A DNA stretch of 64,000 nt, taken from assembly GCA_949152475.1 (NCBI GenBank), contig OX424570.1:7676181-7740180 (forward strand), in the 5' to 3' direction. The notes beneath the pieces were generated by a model, which was given only the letters and a program-made list of their open reading frames with translations, ran no database searches and was not told the origin of the DNA. Shown here piece by piece: positions 36,101-47,350 of this stretch (position 1 is the stretch's first letter; each line of letters begins with the position of its first letter). The translations under genes were made by a program, and so were the position numbers. Source of the stretch: Terebella lapidaria. Its lineage: Eukaryota > Annelida > Polychaeta > Terebellida > Terebellidae.

Positions 36101-37096
36101 TGCATATGAGCTTAATACAATAATTAAGCTTTATCTCGAAGTCTTCTTGGAGTTTACTGATACAGCTCCTATTATGAATGATGGTGGATTCAATTTTCTA
36201 CATGTAGGTCCAAAAAATTTCAATGGCGAACACAATATTTCTCGCCTGGAAATCAATCGAAACAGAAAGTGACTTGATTTTGGACATAAATTGTTTTTTT
36301 TCCGCTGACACATCCCAAAATCAAATGTAGACTGGCGATGCAAGGGCAATAAAACTTATACACGTCATAGAGCTACGCAAAAGACAATATTATTATGCTT
36401 GATTTTGAGAAAAAAAATGTCTGAATAGAGAAAATGACTGCCGATGACAAAAATCATCTTGTTTTACATAAAGGTTCGTTTTGACCTTCCAAGATCATCG
36501 AAGGTCAAACTCAAGGTCACCACTCAAACTGCAATATATAATTTTCCATATGAATGTGCCAATACTTGAGCTATATCTTAATATGTTTAGGAATTTACTC
36601 CACACCTCTGCCATCATGAAGAAAAATGTGGTGAAATTTATGTCCGAAAAAATTTTCAATGGCCAAACTTTTTTTTACTGCAAATGGCTCAAAAGGAATA
36701 GTGACTCGATTTGGGACAAAAACAATTTTTCGTCAGCCTGTCAAAACGCTAGAATGGCCGCCACACGCTGATCAGTGAATCAAGGGCAACGAAACTTACA
36801 CATGTCATAGCGCTACATAAAATGAATATTTTGAAAGAAAAAATTCAAAACTGATCAGACAGTTTTTGAGAAAACGGCCACCAAAATCCAAAATTGGCCA
36901 TTTTTTGTCACAAATGGCCGCCGAGTCAGCAAAAACGATGGAAACGTCTTTGGAAATTGGCCCCAGGTATGTTCTGACAAATTTATGAGGAAATTCATAA
37001 TGCTTAAAAAATTACAGACCTGGAAGGACGACGGACGAACGATGGACAATAAACCACGACAATAGCTTATCAGCCCAAATGGAAGGGTGAGCTAAA
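36100..37096 (+). mobile_element. Non-autonomous element with about 440-bp tandem monomers
   Basis: The block GCAAGGGCAATAAAACTTAT then CACGTCATAGAGCTAC at 36339 recurs at 36780, and the flanking text also repeats. The element ends with a GGACGACGGACGAACG microsatellite and GGGTGAGCTAAAAATC. That end style is common among mollusc non-autonomous repeats (general knowledge, not searched). Confidence 0.55.
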
Positions 37097-38650
37097 AATC
37101 AATGAAGGGGTTTAGAATCACCAAATGCCGACCCGACTTGATTAGTTTGAAACTGAATATGTACTCCATTATTCAACATGGATGAAATTTAAAACAACAT
37201 TTAGTTAATGTGGTCGGTCGATTTGTTTTTGAAGTAAAGTCGGAAAAGAGAGTTGTCAATAAAATAGGTTCAGCTTTGTTGTCATTTGATATGTTTGATG
37301 AAGGCTGGCAGGTAATTTAGAATTGTTCGATCATGTAACCTGCTGCAGGTCAAACTCAAACAATCAGTACATGTGGTAGCAGAGTTTCCAAGCATCCATC
37401 AAATGGAACATTTACTTCACAGCAATATCATGAGGGGCGTTTTGTAGTCCATCAATCATGCTCCATAAATTAGTAGTCAATAGGAAGTTATTATATTTGC
37501 ACTCTCGTGTTCCTGCCCATCATATTTATCTATCAATGACCTCTTGTAAAGAGAAACAAATTTGTGCCTTCCACACTAATATATAGAAAATAGAGAACCT
37601 GTTTTACTTAATACATCCATTATTTCTATTAGGATCTATTAGAATATCCGCACCATAAACATACCAAATGTAATATTAAATGTGTGGAGACCTGGATAAA
37701 TTCCACACACTTGAGATATGATTAGACGTCGCTGATGATTCAGACCTATTTCTTTCAAGCTGAATTACCCATAGCTCTCTTCAAAATTATACGCAGCTGG
37801 AGTTCCACAGACTCTGATGTGTGGAATTCACCAAATTATCAACGGTCCATGGATATCAACGGGGACGAAACACAAACTGAATACAACGAAAGCCTAGTTG
37901 ATTGTAGTTGTCTAAAAACAATTTACAGAATAGGAGTAATGTGTTAGCATGCACTTTAAGATAAGTGTTCTGATGTAAACACTTGATGGTCGTGATGAAT
38001 ATATCCATGGTCTGTTGTGTCACTGTCCTCTCGGTTGTGTTCTCTCGTACTTATAATTATGTCATTTGTGAATGTACATATTATTATATTTCTGACAGTG
38101 CATAAAGACGAATCTTCATTCATACCAAGGACAATATAATACAAATAGTCTCATGACAAAAGCAATGCTACTAAACACGATAGGGGCAGCAGAATAGTTG
38201 CCAGGTTGCCATTGCTCCGACCAACAAATGGCAATGTGTCTGAATTTGGAGCAGTAATATTTATCACGATGTGTCACTACTAATATTGATATTTGAATAG
38301 GATGGCATTTGGAATGAATTCCGTGGTTGTGGAAACCACAAAAAGGGGAATATACCCAAACATCTAAAAATATCTCAAATAGGCTTCACGAGTTTCACGA
38401 ATATATCAATGAAGCTGCAAAATAATTCATTGCACACATTTCCTCATGGTGGTCATAAATATTGCCAAGGCTTATAGTATTTGAGAACAAACGTATATAT
38501 GCGGGTCATGAATACACATTTTTGCGGTTAATATAAGTGCAGCATTCCATCATATAATGCAAAAATGCCAATAAATATATAGTGGTAATCATCATGTTTT
38601 GTCCAGTACGAATTCCGATATAAATTCAGGATCTAGAAATATACTCTGGG
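37090..38650. repeat. A-unit copy 4
   Basis: Begins ATCAATGAAGGGGTTTAGAA and aligns with the other A units, including TGATGAAGGCTGGCAGGTAA and the block near 38300 that matches 10996. The frame 37735-37947 has no recognised product. Confidence 0.5.
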
Positions 38651-39465
38651 AACAGAGTGAACGGAGTTTAACATATCAAGTGAACGTATTTATTGCAGAC
38701 TCCTTCAGTAATCTATAAAATTGCTTCCTGCTTCCATTGATGGACTGCTTCCATCAAACTTTATATTTTGAGTGATATTTGAACCCAGACCTTGGTTCAG
38801 AGTGGTTCATATGATGACACATACAGGTGACTTGGTTTAATAAATATTTATTCAAAAGAAGTGTGCATCGACCAACAGGGCAAAGCCCTATATTAAGGTC
38901 TCTGCTGTGTATATACATGTGCAATGACAATACAACGATACGAACATATGTACACAATGAACGTATTTACAAAATTATATACACATGGTATATTTCCATT
39001 CGGGACTGAATGGATATGGATGTGAAATAATTACAAATGATTATTGTAATATGAATAATGAATGTCTCAATAATATGGTTCGTATACAGACATAATCATG
39101 GTGAGATCTGTCAAACCGAGTTCCATTAGTTCAGAATGATTGAGAAATATATACAACACTAGAATGATTCATTACTGTATTCACCCTTAGCGTTCATATC
39201 AGGTCAAGTAAGTAAAATTGTTTAACTGGATCACACAGTAATACGTGGCGGTATAGCACACTACCATGCTCGGGACGATGACGGGTAACAATTTCGAACT
39301 GAAGTCTTTCGATTATCACCAGCCACAATTCCTCGTCACGAGTGTGATATTGACATTTGTGATCATTTCTGTACTACCATGGGCGCCAACACTCAGAGTA
39401 ATATTAGTTTATTACAGCAAATGAGAAATACTATGGCTTGAATATTGTTAGCGTATCTCATTAGA
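38651..39465. other. Gene-free DNA
   Basis: No supported gene. It may include the 3' flank of the LINE fragment that follows. Confidence 0.35.
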
Positions 39466-39879
39466 TTAGGAGAAACGTTTCGTCTCTTTTATGAAAAGTT
39501 GGACAGCCATCAGTATTGTTTCATTCGACTCAACACTTAGACTGGAGTCCCCGAATAGTAGAGTAGTAGTAGTGATAGGTACAAAATCACTGAGACTACT
39601 AATTAAAATTTTCCGTTGTACAGAATACCTTGAACAATGGAAAACGTAGTGACATGTATCTTCTATCACAGGGCCACAAACACAGAAGGGAGAGTCTACG
39701 ACATGCAAATTGAAGTGTAAGTGCGATTTCAGCAGACTACATCCGATTCTCATTCGTGTGTGATGAATGTCACAAAACCGATCACCAATGCCAAACCAAA
39801 TAATTTTGGGTGGCGATGGAAAATGCTTTTTCAATTTGCGGTCAAATGTTAATAAAGTAGGGGCATTACGGATATCCAA
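39466..39879 (-). pseudogene. LINE ORF2 C-terminal fragment
   Basis: A 137-codon minus frame includes HHTRMRIGCSLLKSHLHFNL and a CxC-H-C arrangement (FCVCGPVIEDTCHYVFHC). This is the RNase H-distal, zinc-knuckle-like C-terminus seen in several non-LTR retrotransposons. The reverse transcriptase is absent. Likely a truncated copy. Confidence 0.7.
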
Positions 39880-40174
39880 TGGGAGCTCATTCCACTCCAG
39901 GTGACTTGTATGTGGTTATGTGTCCTTCGTGTTCACAAAAGATGTGCGTCCCACAACAGGGCATGTGCCTTCTCACGTATACCAAGCTGATCAAAACCCC
40001 AAAGATAATTAGTTACCATTGTGGCGATATCGTTGAAAAAAAATAACGTTCCAATTGTTGGTCACAAAAAACAAACCAAATCACCCAACACTAGCTGAAC
40101 TGTACAATAAATATAATAATATATATTTAATCACAAATATATTATTCAGTTGCTTTCCCCAGATGTCCGGACAT

Positions 40175-40182
40175 CACCCGCT
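40175..40182 (+). repeat. Probable 8-bp target-site duplication, left
   Basis: CACCCGCT immediately precedes the left inverted end and recurs at 47343-47350 after the right end. Confidence 0.65.
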
Positions 40183-40436
40183 TGTTGAACCCACAAATGT
40201 TAAAACGCCCACAAATGTGAAAACCCACAAATGTGAAAACAAATTTTGTAAATCACCCACAAATGTAAAAAAATCAACCACAAATGTGAAAACGTTTTTT
40301 GTCAACTACCCACAAATGTGAAAATCTTCACCCACAAATGTGAAAAAAACTTCACCCACAAATGTGAAAAAAAAAATCAACCACAAATGTGAAAACGATT
40401 TTTGTCAATTGCCCACAAATGTGAAAATCTGACACA
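40183..40436 (+). repeat. Left terminal array of the ACAAATGTG motif
   Basis: Ten copies of CCCACAAATGTGAAAA (core ACAAATGTGAAA), irregularly spaced by 0-15 bases. Variants use ATGTTAAAA and CCACAAATGTAAAAA. Spacing is too irregular and units too similar for CRISPR. Confidence 0.9.
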
Positions 40437-40507
40437 ACATTAGCTTCAACATGAGGAATGTTTTTAGCTTACCGACCTTTGTTCTGAAAACCTATTGCAC
40501 AATTAAT

Positions 40508-40990
40508 ACTTTCCCCTATTATCATCATTTTTCCATAAAAATTTCGTATCTCATTAAATATTGATCGTAGAGCAAAAAGGACATTATTTTCGAACCCATA
40601 GGGCTAATTGGCAATATACTAGGCGTGGTTTGGTATCAAATTACACCTGTGATGTCAAATTACAGCAAACCGGAAGTAGAAATATTTTTCAAGGAAATGG
40701 GCTCAGGATGCCCAAGGATCAGTTATTAGGCCGTTTTGGTGTGTTTGAAGGCCAAAAATTGATACTTTCCCCTATTATCACCCACTTTTCCATAAAAACC
40801 TCCATATCTCAGTAAATATTGATCGTAGAGCAAAAAGGACATTATTTTCGAACCCATAAGGGCTGATTGGCAATATACTAGGTGTGGTTTGGTATCAGAT
40901 TACACCTGTGGTGTCAAATGACACCAAACCGGAAGTAGAATTATTTTTCAAGGAAATGGGCTCAGGATGCCCAAGGATCAACAAGGCCGG
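40508..40990 (+). repeat. Internal tandem duplication of about 250 bp
   Basis: The block ATTGATCGTAGAGCAAAAAG followed by GACATTATTTTCGAACCCAT occurs at 40560 and 40819, with similar text through CAGGATGCCCAAGGATCA. Part of the outer element. Confidence 0.8.
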
Positions 40991-41490
40991 ACGAACAACA
41001 CTCCCAAACGTTGTGGTTCCGGGGACCCCTCCCATGGTTTTCGGGCCTCACGTAACGGCAACATTACTATTATTATTCATTATATGATGTGTGATATGTG
41101 ATGTGATGTTTGTCTACTAACCATGCTATGACGGTACTAACCTGGTTGCTACTTAACGAAGTCACATTCGTTACAAAAATTTAAAGATAAAATTGTTTAC
41201 GGACGACGGACGACGGATGGACTGACGATGGACGCAACGCGATGTCAATAGGTTATCGGACCAAAGGTCCGGTAGCCCAAAAAATCTTTCAGAAAAGTGC
41301 TTCCCTGTATTCTTAAGGCATTTTAGCGCAAATTTCGAAAAGATTCGACCGTAAATTCGAGATAAAAATAAAAATGTAAGACGTATGTCGGACGACGACG
41401 GATGAAGGACGCAATGCCATGCAATGGGTTATCAGAACAAGGTTCTGTAAAAAGACATAACAATAAAAGACATTCCTCATGTGGAACCTA
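40991..41490. other. Outer-element interior with GACGG-type microsatellites
   Basis: Two related tails, GGACGACGGACGACGGATGG at about 41200 and GGACGACGACGGATGAAGG at about 41391, are each followed by a ..GGTTATC..TCCGGTA or GGTTCTGTA hairpin-like text. No coding sequence. Confidence 0.5.
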
Positions 41491-41533
41491 ATTCGTCGTT
41501 TCAAAGGTTAAAACTAGTATTATTTACTAGACT

Positions 41534-41686
41534 TACCTCCATAATACTACACGGGTAACTCCTAACAGCCTACTTAAATTAGGCTCCCCCATAGAGAAAC
41601 CTCTCATATGGGGAAGAATAAAGAATGACCCCTCCCTTGCTGCCACCAGGGGCAACACCGTAGCCACTTCCTCCATTTCCAATTCC
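41534..41686 (-). repeat. DIRS 3' inverted terminal repeat
   Basis: Reverse complement of 46971-47122, from ACCTCCATAATACTACACGG inward to CTTCCTCCATTTCC. Its outer extension (41491-41533) is unique to this end and is copied in the internal complementary region. Confidence 0.9.
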
Positions 41687-41739
41687 TTGTCTCAGGGACG
41701 AGTACAAAGGAAACGGGGTAGGTTGGGTGGGCACTTTGG

Positions 41740-41837
41740 TAGTATTATGGAGGTAAGTATAGTAAATAATACTAGTTTTAACCTTTAAAACGACGAATTA
41801 TTGTCCTATACATTACCTCCATAATACTACACGGGTA
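41740..41837 (-). repeat. DIRS internal complementary region
   Basis: Positions 41740-41798 are complementary to the 3' tip (41491-41545), and 41796-41837 to the 5' tip (47100-47139). The two pieces meet on a shared ATT. This is the circle junction expected for the template that completes the ends of a DIRS element. Confidence 0.88.
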
Positions 41838-42329
41838 AAATTCAGAATAGACATTGGAGGTGGGATTTGAACCCGTCCCTAGAAGTCTACCCGGATAGTA
41901 TCATTCTTTCATTATATATATATATAAATATATAAATATTAGTGCAACATACCTTGTGAAGAAAGCTTCAGTTCTGAATCCTCTTCACTTCCACCAGACT
42001 TGGATTTCCATTCCATGTTATCCACTCACTCACGCCGTGCGTGTAAGAGTCAAATCAATCCAAGTCCAAGGTAACAATGGTACTTAAATTAGGAGAATGT
42101 GGGAATCTTCCCTGAACAATATAACCAACTGAGTATATACAGTTCATAATCCTTTGCACTAATATCCACAGAACTAAGGAATCCATCCGGATCAACTGAA
42201 GCGACACATAGTCCGAACAATCCTTGATGTTTTTGTGTGGTTTTCGTTTGTTTTTTTTGTTTTTTTATATAGTTTTTCAGTTTTTGCCAGCATAACGGAA
42301 AAACAAAAGCTCACAGTGGAGCAAAAGTT

Positions 42330-42560
42330 CTTGAGCAATAAAGTCAAGGCATGATCGGTCCCGTAGTCCACACCTTGTCGGGGCAAAAGCGTCTTAGCAA
42401 TAGCCGTTCTGTAGCCTGCAAGGGTAGACGGCGCCCGACCTTCAGAGAATTTTAACATCAGAAATTCAGCTATTAAAGGGGCATTGGCCGATCGCTGGAC
42501 AACATCCACGCGTGAAGGGCCAGCTGGCGTGTGTTCTGGTGAAACACCGGAGACCGTGGC
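42330..42560 (-). pseudogene. DIRS tyrosine recombinase, N-terminal stub
   Basis: The minus frame reads LIAEFLMLKFSEGRAPSTL, AGYRTAIAKTL and HALTLLLKNF, the SAM-like N-terminal core-binding part of DIRS recombinases. It then runs into unrelated sequence. The catalytic R-H-R-Y part is missing. Confidence 0.75.
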
Positions 42561-42649
42561 TGCCTCAGTAGATCTCCTCGCAGAGGCAACGGCCTCGGAA
42601 CATCGACAAGGAGATCTAGAAGCTCTGGGAACCACGACTTCTCGGGTTG

Positions 42650-43877
42650 TAGAGGCGCAATAAGCAGGATCCGACATTGTTGTGCTCGAACCTTGGCAAT
42701 CACTTGCGGAATCAGAATGGCTGGGGGTAAGCATATGCATACAGGCCCTCCCAGTCCATAGACAGAGCATCCACACCCCAAGCCAGGGGGTCTGAGATTG
42801 GTGACACAAAGGTGGGGGGCCTGTTGTTCCAACGAGTGGCAAAAAGGTCCACATGAGGTCGATCCCAAAGGGTACATGACTGTCGAAAGACCGCTGGAGA
42901 CAAGGTTCATTCGGTAGGCTGTACCTGACCCCGCCGAGACAGCATGTCCGCCAAGACATTGAGACGGCCGGGAATGTGACGGGCACGGAGCATAATCGAT
43001 CGGGCATTGCATCACCGTAGCAAGGCCGACACCTGACGACTGAGTGTCAAGGAACGAGTGCCTCCTTGCTTGTTGATGTAGGCCACGACCGTTGAGTTGT
43101 CCGTGGCAGCCAAAACTGAGTGTCCTGCTAACTCGGATACCCAATTGGCCAGGGCCCTAGATACAGCTTCCAACTCGAGAGCATTGATGTGCCAAGACAA
43201 ATAATGGTCGCTCCACAAGTCCGAAATCTCTTGGAAGTCCAAGTGGGCGCCCCAGCCCTCCATGCTGGCATCCGTAAACAGATGCTTGGATGGCAGCGGC
43301 AGACAGAAGGGAGAACCTTGTGACAGGTTTCTGATTACCATCGTAGAGTTGGGGTCTGTAACTTGACACCAACCCAAACTCAGGCAATGCTGCAGTTCTC
43401 GCATATGTAAGCGGCCCAAAGGCACCAGCTTCTCCGTTGCCACCAACAGGCCTAGCAGAGACTGCCAGGTGGCTGCCGACTGACACGGATGAGCCAGGAA
43501 GGAGGCTAGGATAGGGCGCAATTTGGAAATTCTGTCCTGAGGTGGGAAGACCATGTCTGACGTGGTCACAAACCTGTAGCCCAGGAACACGAAATCTCGA
43601 GATGGAACGAGCTCTGATTTCTCGAAATTGATCACTAGGCCCATTGTCTGACACGTATTGATCAACCAATCGCGGTGCTCCAACAACGTGTCTCGAGACT
43701 GACTGCGTAGGAGCCAGTCGTCGAGGTATTGATGAAGGAACAATCCCCGCTGGTGGGCCAGGCTCTGGACCTCCCTCACCACCATGGTGAATATCCAAGG
43801 AGAAGGTGACAGGCCGAATGGTAGAGCACGGAACTGCCACACACGACCCCGGTAAGCGAACCTCAGATACCTCGACC
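42650..43877 (-). pseudogene. DIRS reverse transcriptase / RNase H, damaged
   Basis: In-frame motifs are YLRFAYRGRVWQFRALPFGL, HQYLDDWLLRSQ (catalytic YxDD near 43717-43728), FLGYRF, TDASMEGWGAHLDF, ALELEAV and DNSTVVAYINKQGGTRS. The latter mark the DIRS-type RNase H. After LLR the frame has TGA near 43012 and further stops before PHVDLFATRWNN. The RT N-terminus, including the first catalytic Asp region, is absent: gag-like sequence joins directly to YLRFAYRG. Confidence 0.88.
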
Positions 43878-46786
43878 ACCACGCTTGGTTGTAGAGGCAG
43901 GGGCTCCTGAAAAGGGCTGCTTCTTCCTCTGTTTCTTGGGCTTTGAAGAAGAAGCGGTCTGTGGCTGCGGCCGTGGCTTCCAAGCCTTCTGCTCGGCAAG
44001 CAGTTCGGAGACCAGCTGGGCATTGGCCGACTGGACGCGGTCCGACACTTGCCGTTTTTCGGCTGAAAGAGAACCCTCCTCTCCATGAAACAGGGAGTTG
44101 GCGGCCTGGTCCGTGAGCGTCTCCTGTGTGCAGGACAGCAGCATGGGGGCGGAACGTAGTCGGGATTTCGAATCCAGGGACGGCTTGAAAGTCAGGGACT
44201 TGAGGAAGGCGTCCCGTCGCCACTGCTCCATGGTGAACGCGCCGTAAGAGAGCTGGTGTAGGTGGTCCCGGATAGACAAGCCCGCGCTGGACAGAAATCC
44301 GATAGCGGTGGAGATCTGATCCTGAAGGGCAGCTTGGGGGACGGGTCCAGCAGAGGCTTGCTGGGTCAGGTTCTCGAGGAGATCCCGCGCGGCGGCTAAA
44401 AGCCAGTCCTGGGTGGAGTCGATGAGAACAGCTCAACGAATCGACTGTTGAACATCTGCTACCTGGGCAGGGGTCACCGAGATCTTCGAGGAGGCCGACA
44501 TATACTGAAGAGTCTTCTTGGAAGGCTCCGACGGCTTCTCCGTGAAGTCCTTGTGGGAAGGCAAGTATGAAGAGGAGAGCTTGGGTTTCTTTATCTTGTC
44601 TCCCTTGGCCTTGATGGAGGCTTGGCGACGAACCTCGAACGCCTGGTGTACGCTACGGCTGAGAGGCAGTTGCTGGCGTGAACTTGATGGCGGTACTGGC
44701 TGGCCACAAGAAACTGGTTCCACTGACGAGGAGGTTTCCGTCGGAGGCTCTGGCGGAGACTGGGAACCGAGACACGCACACGTGAGAACCAACTTCTCTC
44801 GGAACTGGAGATCCTGAGAGGAGCCACGTTCGTCTACCAGGGAAGGATGTATGGACGCGTAGTCCATATCCTCTTCTTCGTCCTCTTCTTCCGAGTCGGA
44901 CTCCGGGTCGGGACAGCGACGCCTCCGTGAAGCCGAGGGAACGAAGCCGAAGAGGGCAGCACCTGGAGCACCTGAGCCGGGGTGACTCCACGGGAAGATC
45001 CTGGAGTAGGGCCGACAACCTGAGCCGGAGTGGCTAAGAGCTGGTCCGGGGGTAAGAGGCCTGGTGACTGTAGGGACTGGGTCCGCTGCAGAGGCGTGGA
45101 TAGTCCACAGGTGGCCTCGCTCGCACGGCCTGCGAGAGGCAAGAATCCAGGAGGAGGAGCAGTCGGGGGACGACACTGGAGGAGGCTGTGCTGCACCTGA
45201 GTCGAGAGCTGCGAGAACAACGCTTGCATTTGTGCCGACATGCGAGAGGAGATGTCTAGTTCCAACTGCCGAAAATCCTGAGGCGCGGAGGAGGCAGGTG
45301 AAGGTAACATAACGGACTCCGCTGAAGAGCGGCCCGACACACGCACTGCCGAAGGGTGGCCTGAAGGCCCGGACTCCGCTGAAGAGCGGCCCGCGAAGAC
45401 AGTCATGAGAGGTTGGCCCGAAGGCCCGGACGTCGCTAAAGAGCAACCCGCAGTCTGGCCCGAAGGCCCAGACGTCGCTAAAGAGCGACCCACTGTGGCA
45501 GGGTCCGTAGAGGGCATCCCGAGGGAGCTGTCTGGTGGCGAGGCTATCCGCTGGATCGGCGGCGGGGAAGGCCTGCTGCGCTGGGACATCGACTGGAAGA
45601 GAGAGTGAGAATTAGACATATCGTCATAACCTTCCCCCCCCCACCACTCTATCACCGAAACATCGCGCCCTGAGGCAGTCAGATGCGGTGGAAGATGAGG
45701 CGAGCACTCACTGCTAGCATTGAAGCCGTTAGTCAGAATAGAAAACGGAGGCTGGTCGGATCCTGGGATCCGATGGGAACCCGGGTCCCGGGCCCCGACA
45801 GGGGCCGGGAGCCGAACTAGCGCTGTTTCTAACTCGACCAAACCACTAGCGTCAGTTACTAATACCCGAGGTGGGCATAGAAGCAACGCCGTGGTATCGA
45901 GGGACAAGCCTGAGCTGGTAGCGGAATGCCGAGGAAGATGCAAGTATGGTCTATCAGCATCCGATACCTTAACGAGAGTCGTGTTCCTGTCGGAACCCGG
46001 GTTCCCATCGGAACCCGGGCCCCGAGCGGGGCCCGGGACCCGAGCGCCAACGTGTAGCTGTATAGCTGACAGTGACTCGGAACCCGGAGCCGTAATCCCA
46101 CCGGGACCCGACCGGGACCCGGGAGCCGAGCACCGTCATCTGACATGAGCGTGACAGATGAGAGCGCGGGAACGGACGGAGTGTTCCTACCGGGTCCCGA
46201 TCGGGACCCGGGCTCCGAGCGCCCACACAAGGCATGGACTCGGAAACACGACGCTCGGAGTGAACGGAGATAAAACGATTAACCAGGCTAGCTGGAAAAT
46301 CTAACAGACTCCGAACACTCAAAAGCTGAGGGCGCAATGCCGAAAGCAGAGAGCGGCCCACCACATCACCCACCACACCTGACGGGGCCAGAGCCGCACA
46401 CACAGGTGGGGGAGAGGGAGGGACAAACATGACATTACAATCAAAATTATGACAAAATTCCTGTGAGTCAGGGCGTCTACACTCACTGGGGATTGTAAAG
46501 CTAAATTAAGCCGAGCTGACTCAGTGTCGAAGCGACGGATGGCGGCGAGACAACGCACCCGGGCGGACCGAGAGCAGTCAACATCAGGTGGGGAGGGACG
46601 TGAACGGAGGTGAAGTAAATCCCTCAACGCCCCATACACGGTTGACCAGTCTTCTGGTGAACGAGATTCGCACTTGTCGCAAGGAAAATCGTCGATGCAG
46701 AATGAATCCACACACCGCCAACAGAAGTCGTGGACCTCCCACGCTGGTAAGAACACGTGGCACCGGCCACACACACGCGTGGGCAT
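43863..46786 (-). pseudogene. DIRS gag-like ORF1, frameshifted
   Basis: Starts MPTRVCGRCHVFLPAWEVHD with paired cysteines (CxxC, CxxC, CxxC) like the N-terminal zinc motif of animal DIRS ORF1. The middle is Pro/Ser-rich with repeated SLATSGPSGQ-type units and an acidic DSEEEDEEEDMDY patch. The C-terminal part reads STQDWLLAAARDLLENL, LSIRDHLHQLSYGAF and a basic KPKKQRKKQ tail. At least two frame changes and an in-frame TGA at 44433-44435 break it. Confidence 0.8.
45980..46215. repeat. GC-rich palindromic repeats in the DIRS 5' coding region
   Basis: Recurring blocks like CCCGGGTTCCCATCGGAACC and CCGAGCGGGGCCCGGG, many self-complementary, at about 45780-45800 and 45990-46215. They overlap the broken part of ORF1 and could be an expanded minisatellite. 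Confidence 0.6.
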
Positions 46787-46970
46787 GGTCAGCTCAGCTC
46801 ACTCAAACAGGAAAACCTGGGCGTGGACTACCGTCAACGTGTTAAAAAGGACACCCCTAACGACTAAGAGTCCTTTCCTGCCGAGTTTCCACAGAGGTGG
46901 AACGATCCAAGCAATAAAATTAAACAGAAATATAGAGTAGGCATAAGTAGGTCTGCTTCCTTCAATAGGA

Positions 46971-47122
46971 GAATTGGGAATGGAGGAAGTGGCTACGGTG
47001 CTGCCCCTGGTGGCAGCAAGGGAGGGGTCATTCTTTATTCTTCCCCATATGAGAGGTTTCTCTATGGGGGAGCCTAATTTAAGTAGGCTGTTAGGAGTTA
47101 CCCGTGTAGTATTATGGAGGTA
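46971..47122 (-). repeat. DIRS 5' inverted terminal repeat
   Basis: Reverse complement of 41534-41686. The outer tip (47123-47139, reading ATTATTGTCCTATACAT from the end) is unique to the 5' side and reappears in the internal complementary region. Confidence 0.9.
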
Positions 47123-47149
47123 ATGTATAGGACAATAATGTTCTGTTTG

Positions 47150-47342
47150 ATTTTCACATTTGTGGGCAAATGACAAAAACCGTTTTCACATTTGTGGTTA
47201 AATTTTTTTTTCACATTTGTGGGTGGATTTTTTTTCACATTTGTGGGTAATGATATTTTCACATTTGTGGGTGATTTACAAAATTTGTTTTCACATTTGT
47301 GGGTTTTCACATTTGTGAGCGTTTTAACATTTGTGGGTTCAA
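47150..47342 (-). repeat. Right terminal array of the ACAAATGTG motif
   Basis: Eight copies of TTTTCACATTTGTGGG, the reverse complement of the left array, ending GTTTTAACATTTGTGGGTTC, which mirrors the left end exactly, including its ATGTTAAAA variant. Confidence 0.9.
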
Positions 47343-47350
47343 CACCCGCT

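Larger units (their letters stand above)
41491..47139 (-). mobile_element. DIRS-type retrotransposon
   Basis: Oriented on the minus strand, with 152-bp inverted terminal repeats, an internal complementary region near the 3' end, a gag-like ORF, and RT/RNase H and tyrosine-recombinase remnants. This is the full DIRS order. Reverse transcription would make a single-stranded circle joined by the tyrosine recombinase. GC content is far above the surroundings. All genes carry stops or deletions, so this copy needs proteins from elsewhere. Confidence 0.92.
40183..47342. mobile_element. TIR transposon with satellite-like ends, hosting a DIRS element
   Basis: Left end TGTTGAACCCACAAATG and right end CATTTGTGGGTTCAA are inverted repeats, extended over about 200-250 bp by arrays of a CCCACAAATGTGAAAA motif. 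An 8-bp direct repeat (CACCCGCT) flanks the whole. Subtracting the 5.65-kb DIRS leaves about 1.5 kb without a transposase frame, so it is non-autonomous. It sits inside a decayed WCRRIGVD exon. The 8-bp target duplication would suit a hAT-type transposase, but the ends are not diagnostic. Confidence 0.75.

Noticed and set aside
40055..40321. Protein with repeated TNVK units
   Set aside because: Pure translation of the transposon end array.
40188..40436. Regularly repeated CCCACAAATGTGAAAA looks like a CRISPR array
   Set aside because: Spacers are 0-15 bases, irregular and low complexity. The array is mirrored at the other end of a transposon in a eukaryotic genome.
42473..45943. Multiple long overlapping frames on both strands in the 42-46 kb region
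   Set aside because: High GC content keeps alternative frames open. Only the minus frames with DIRS motifs are supported.
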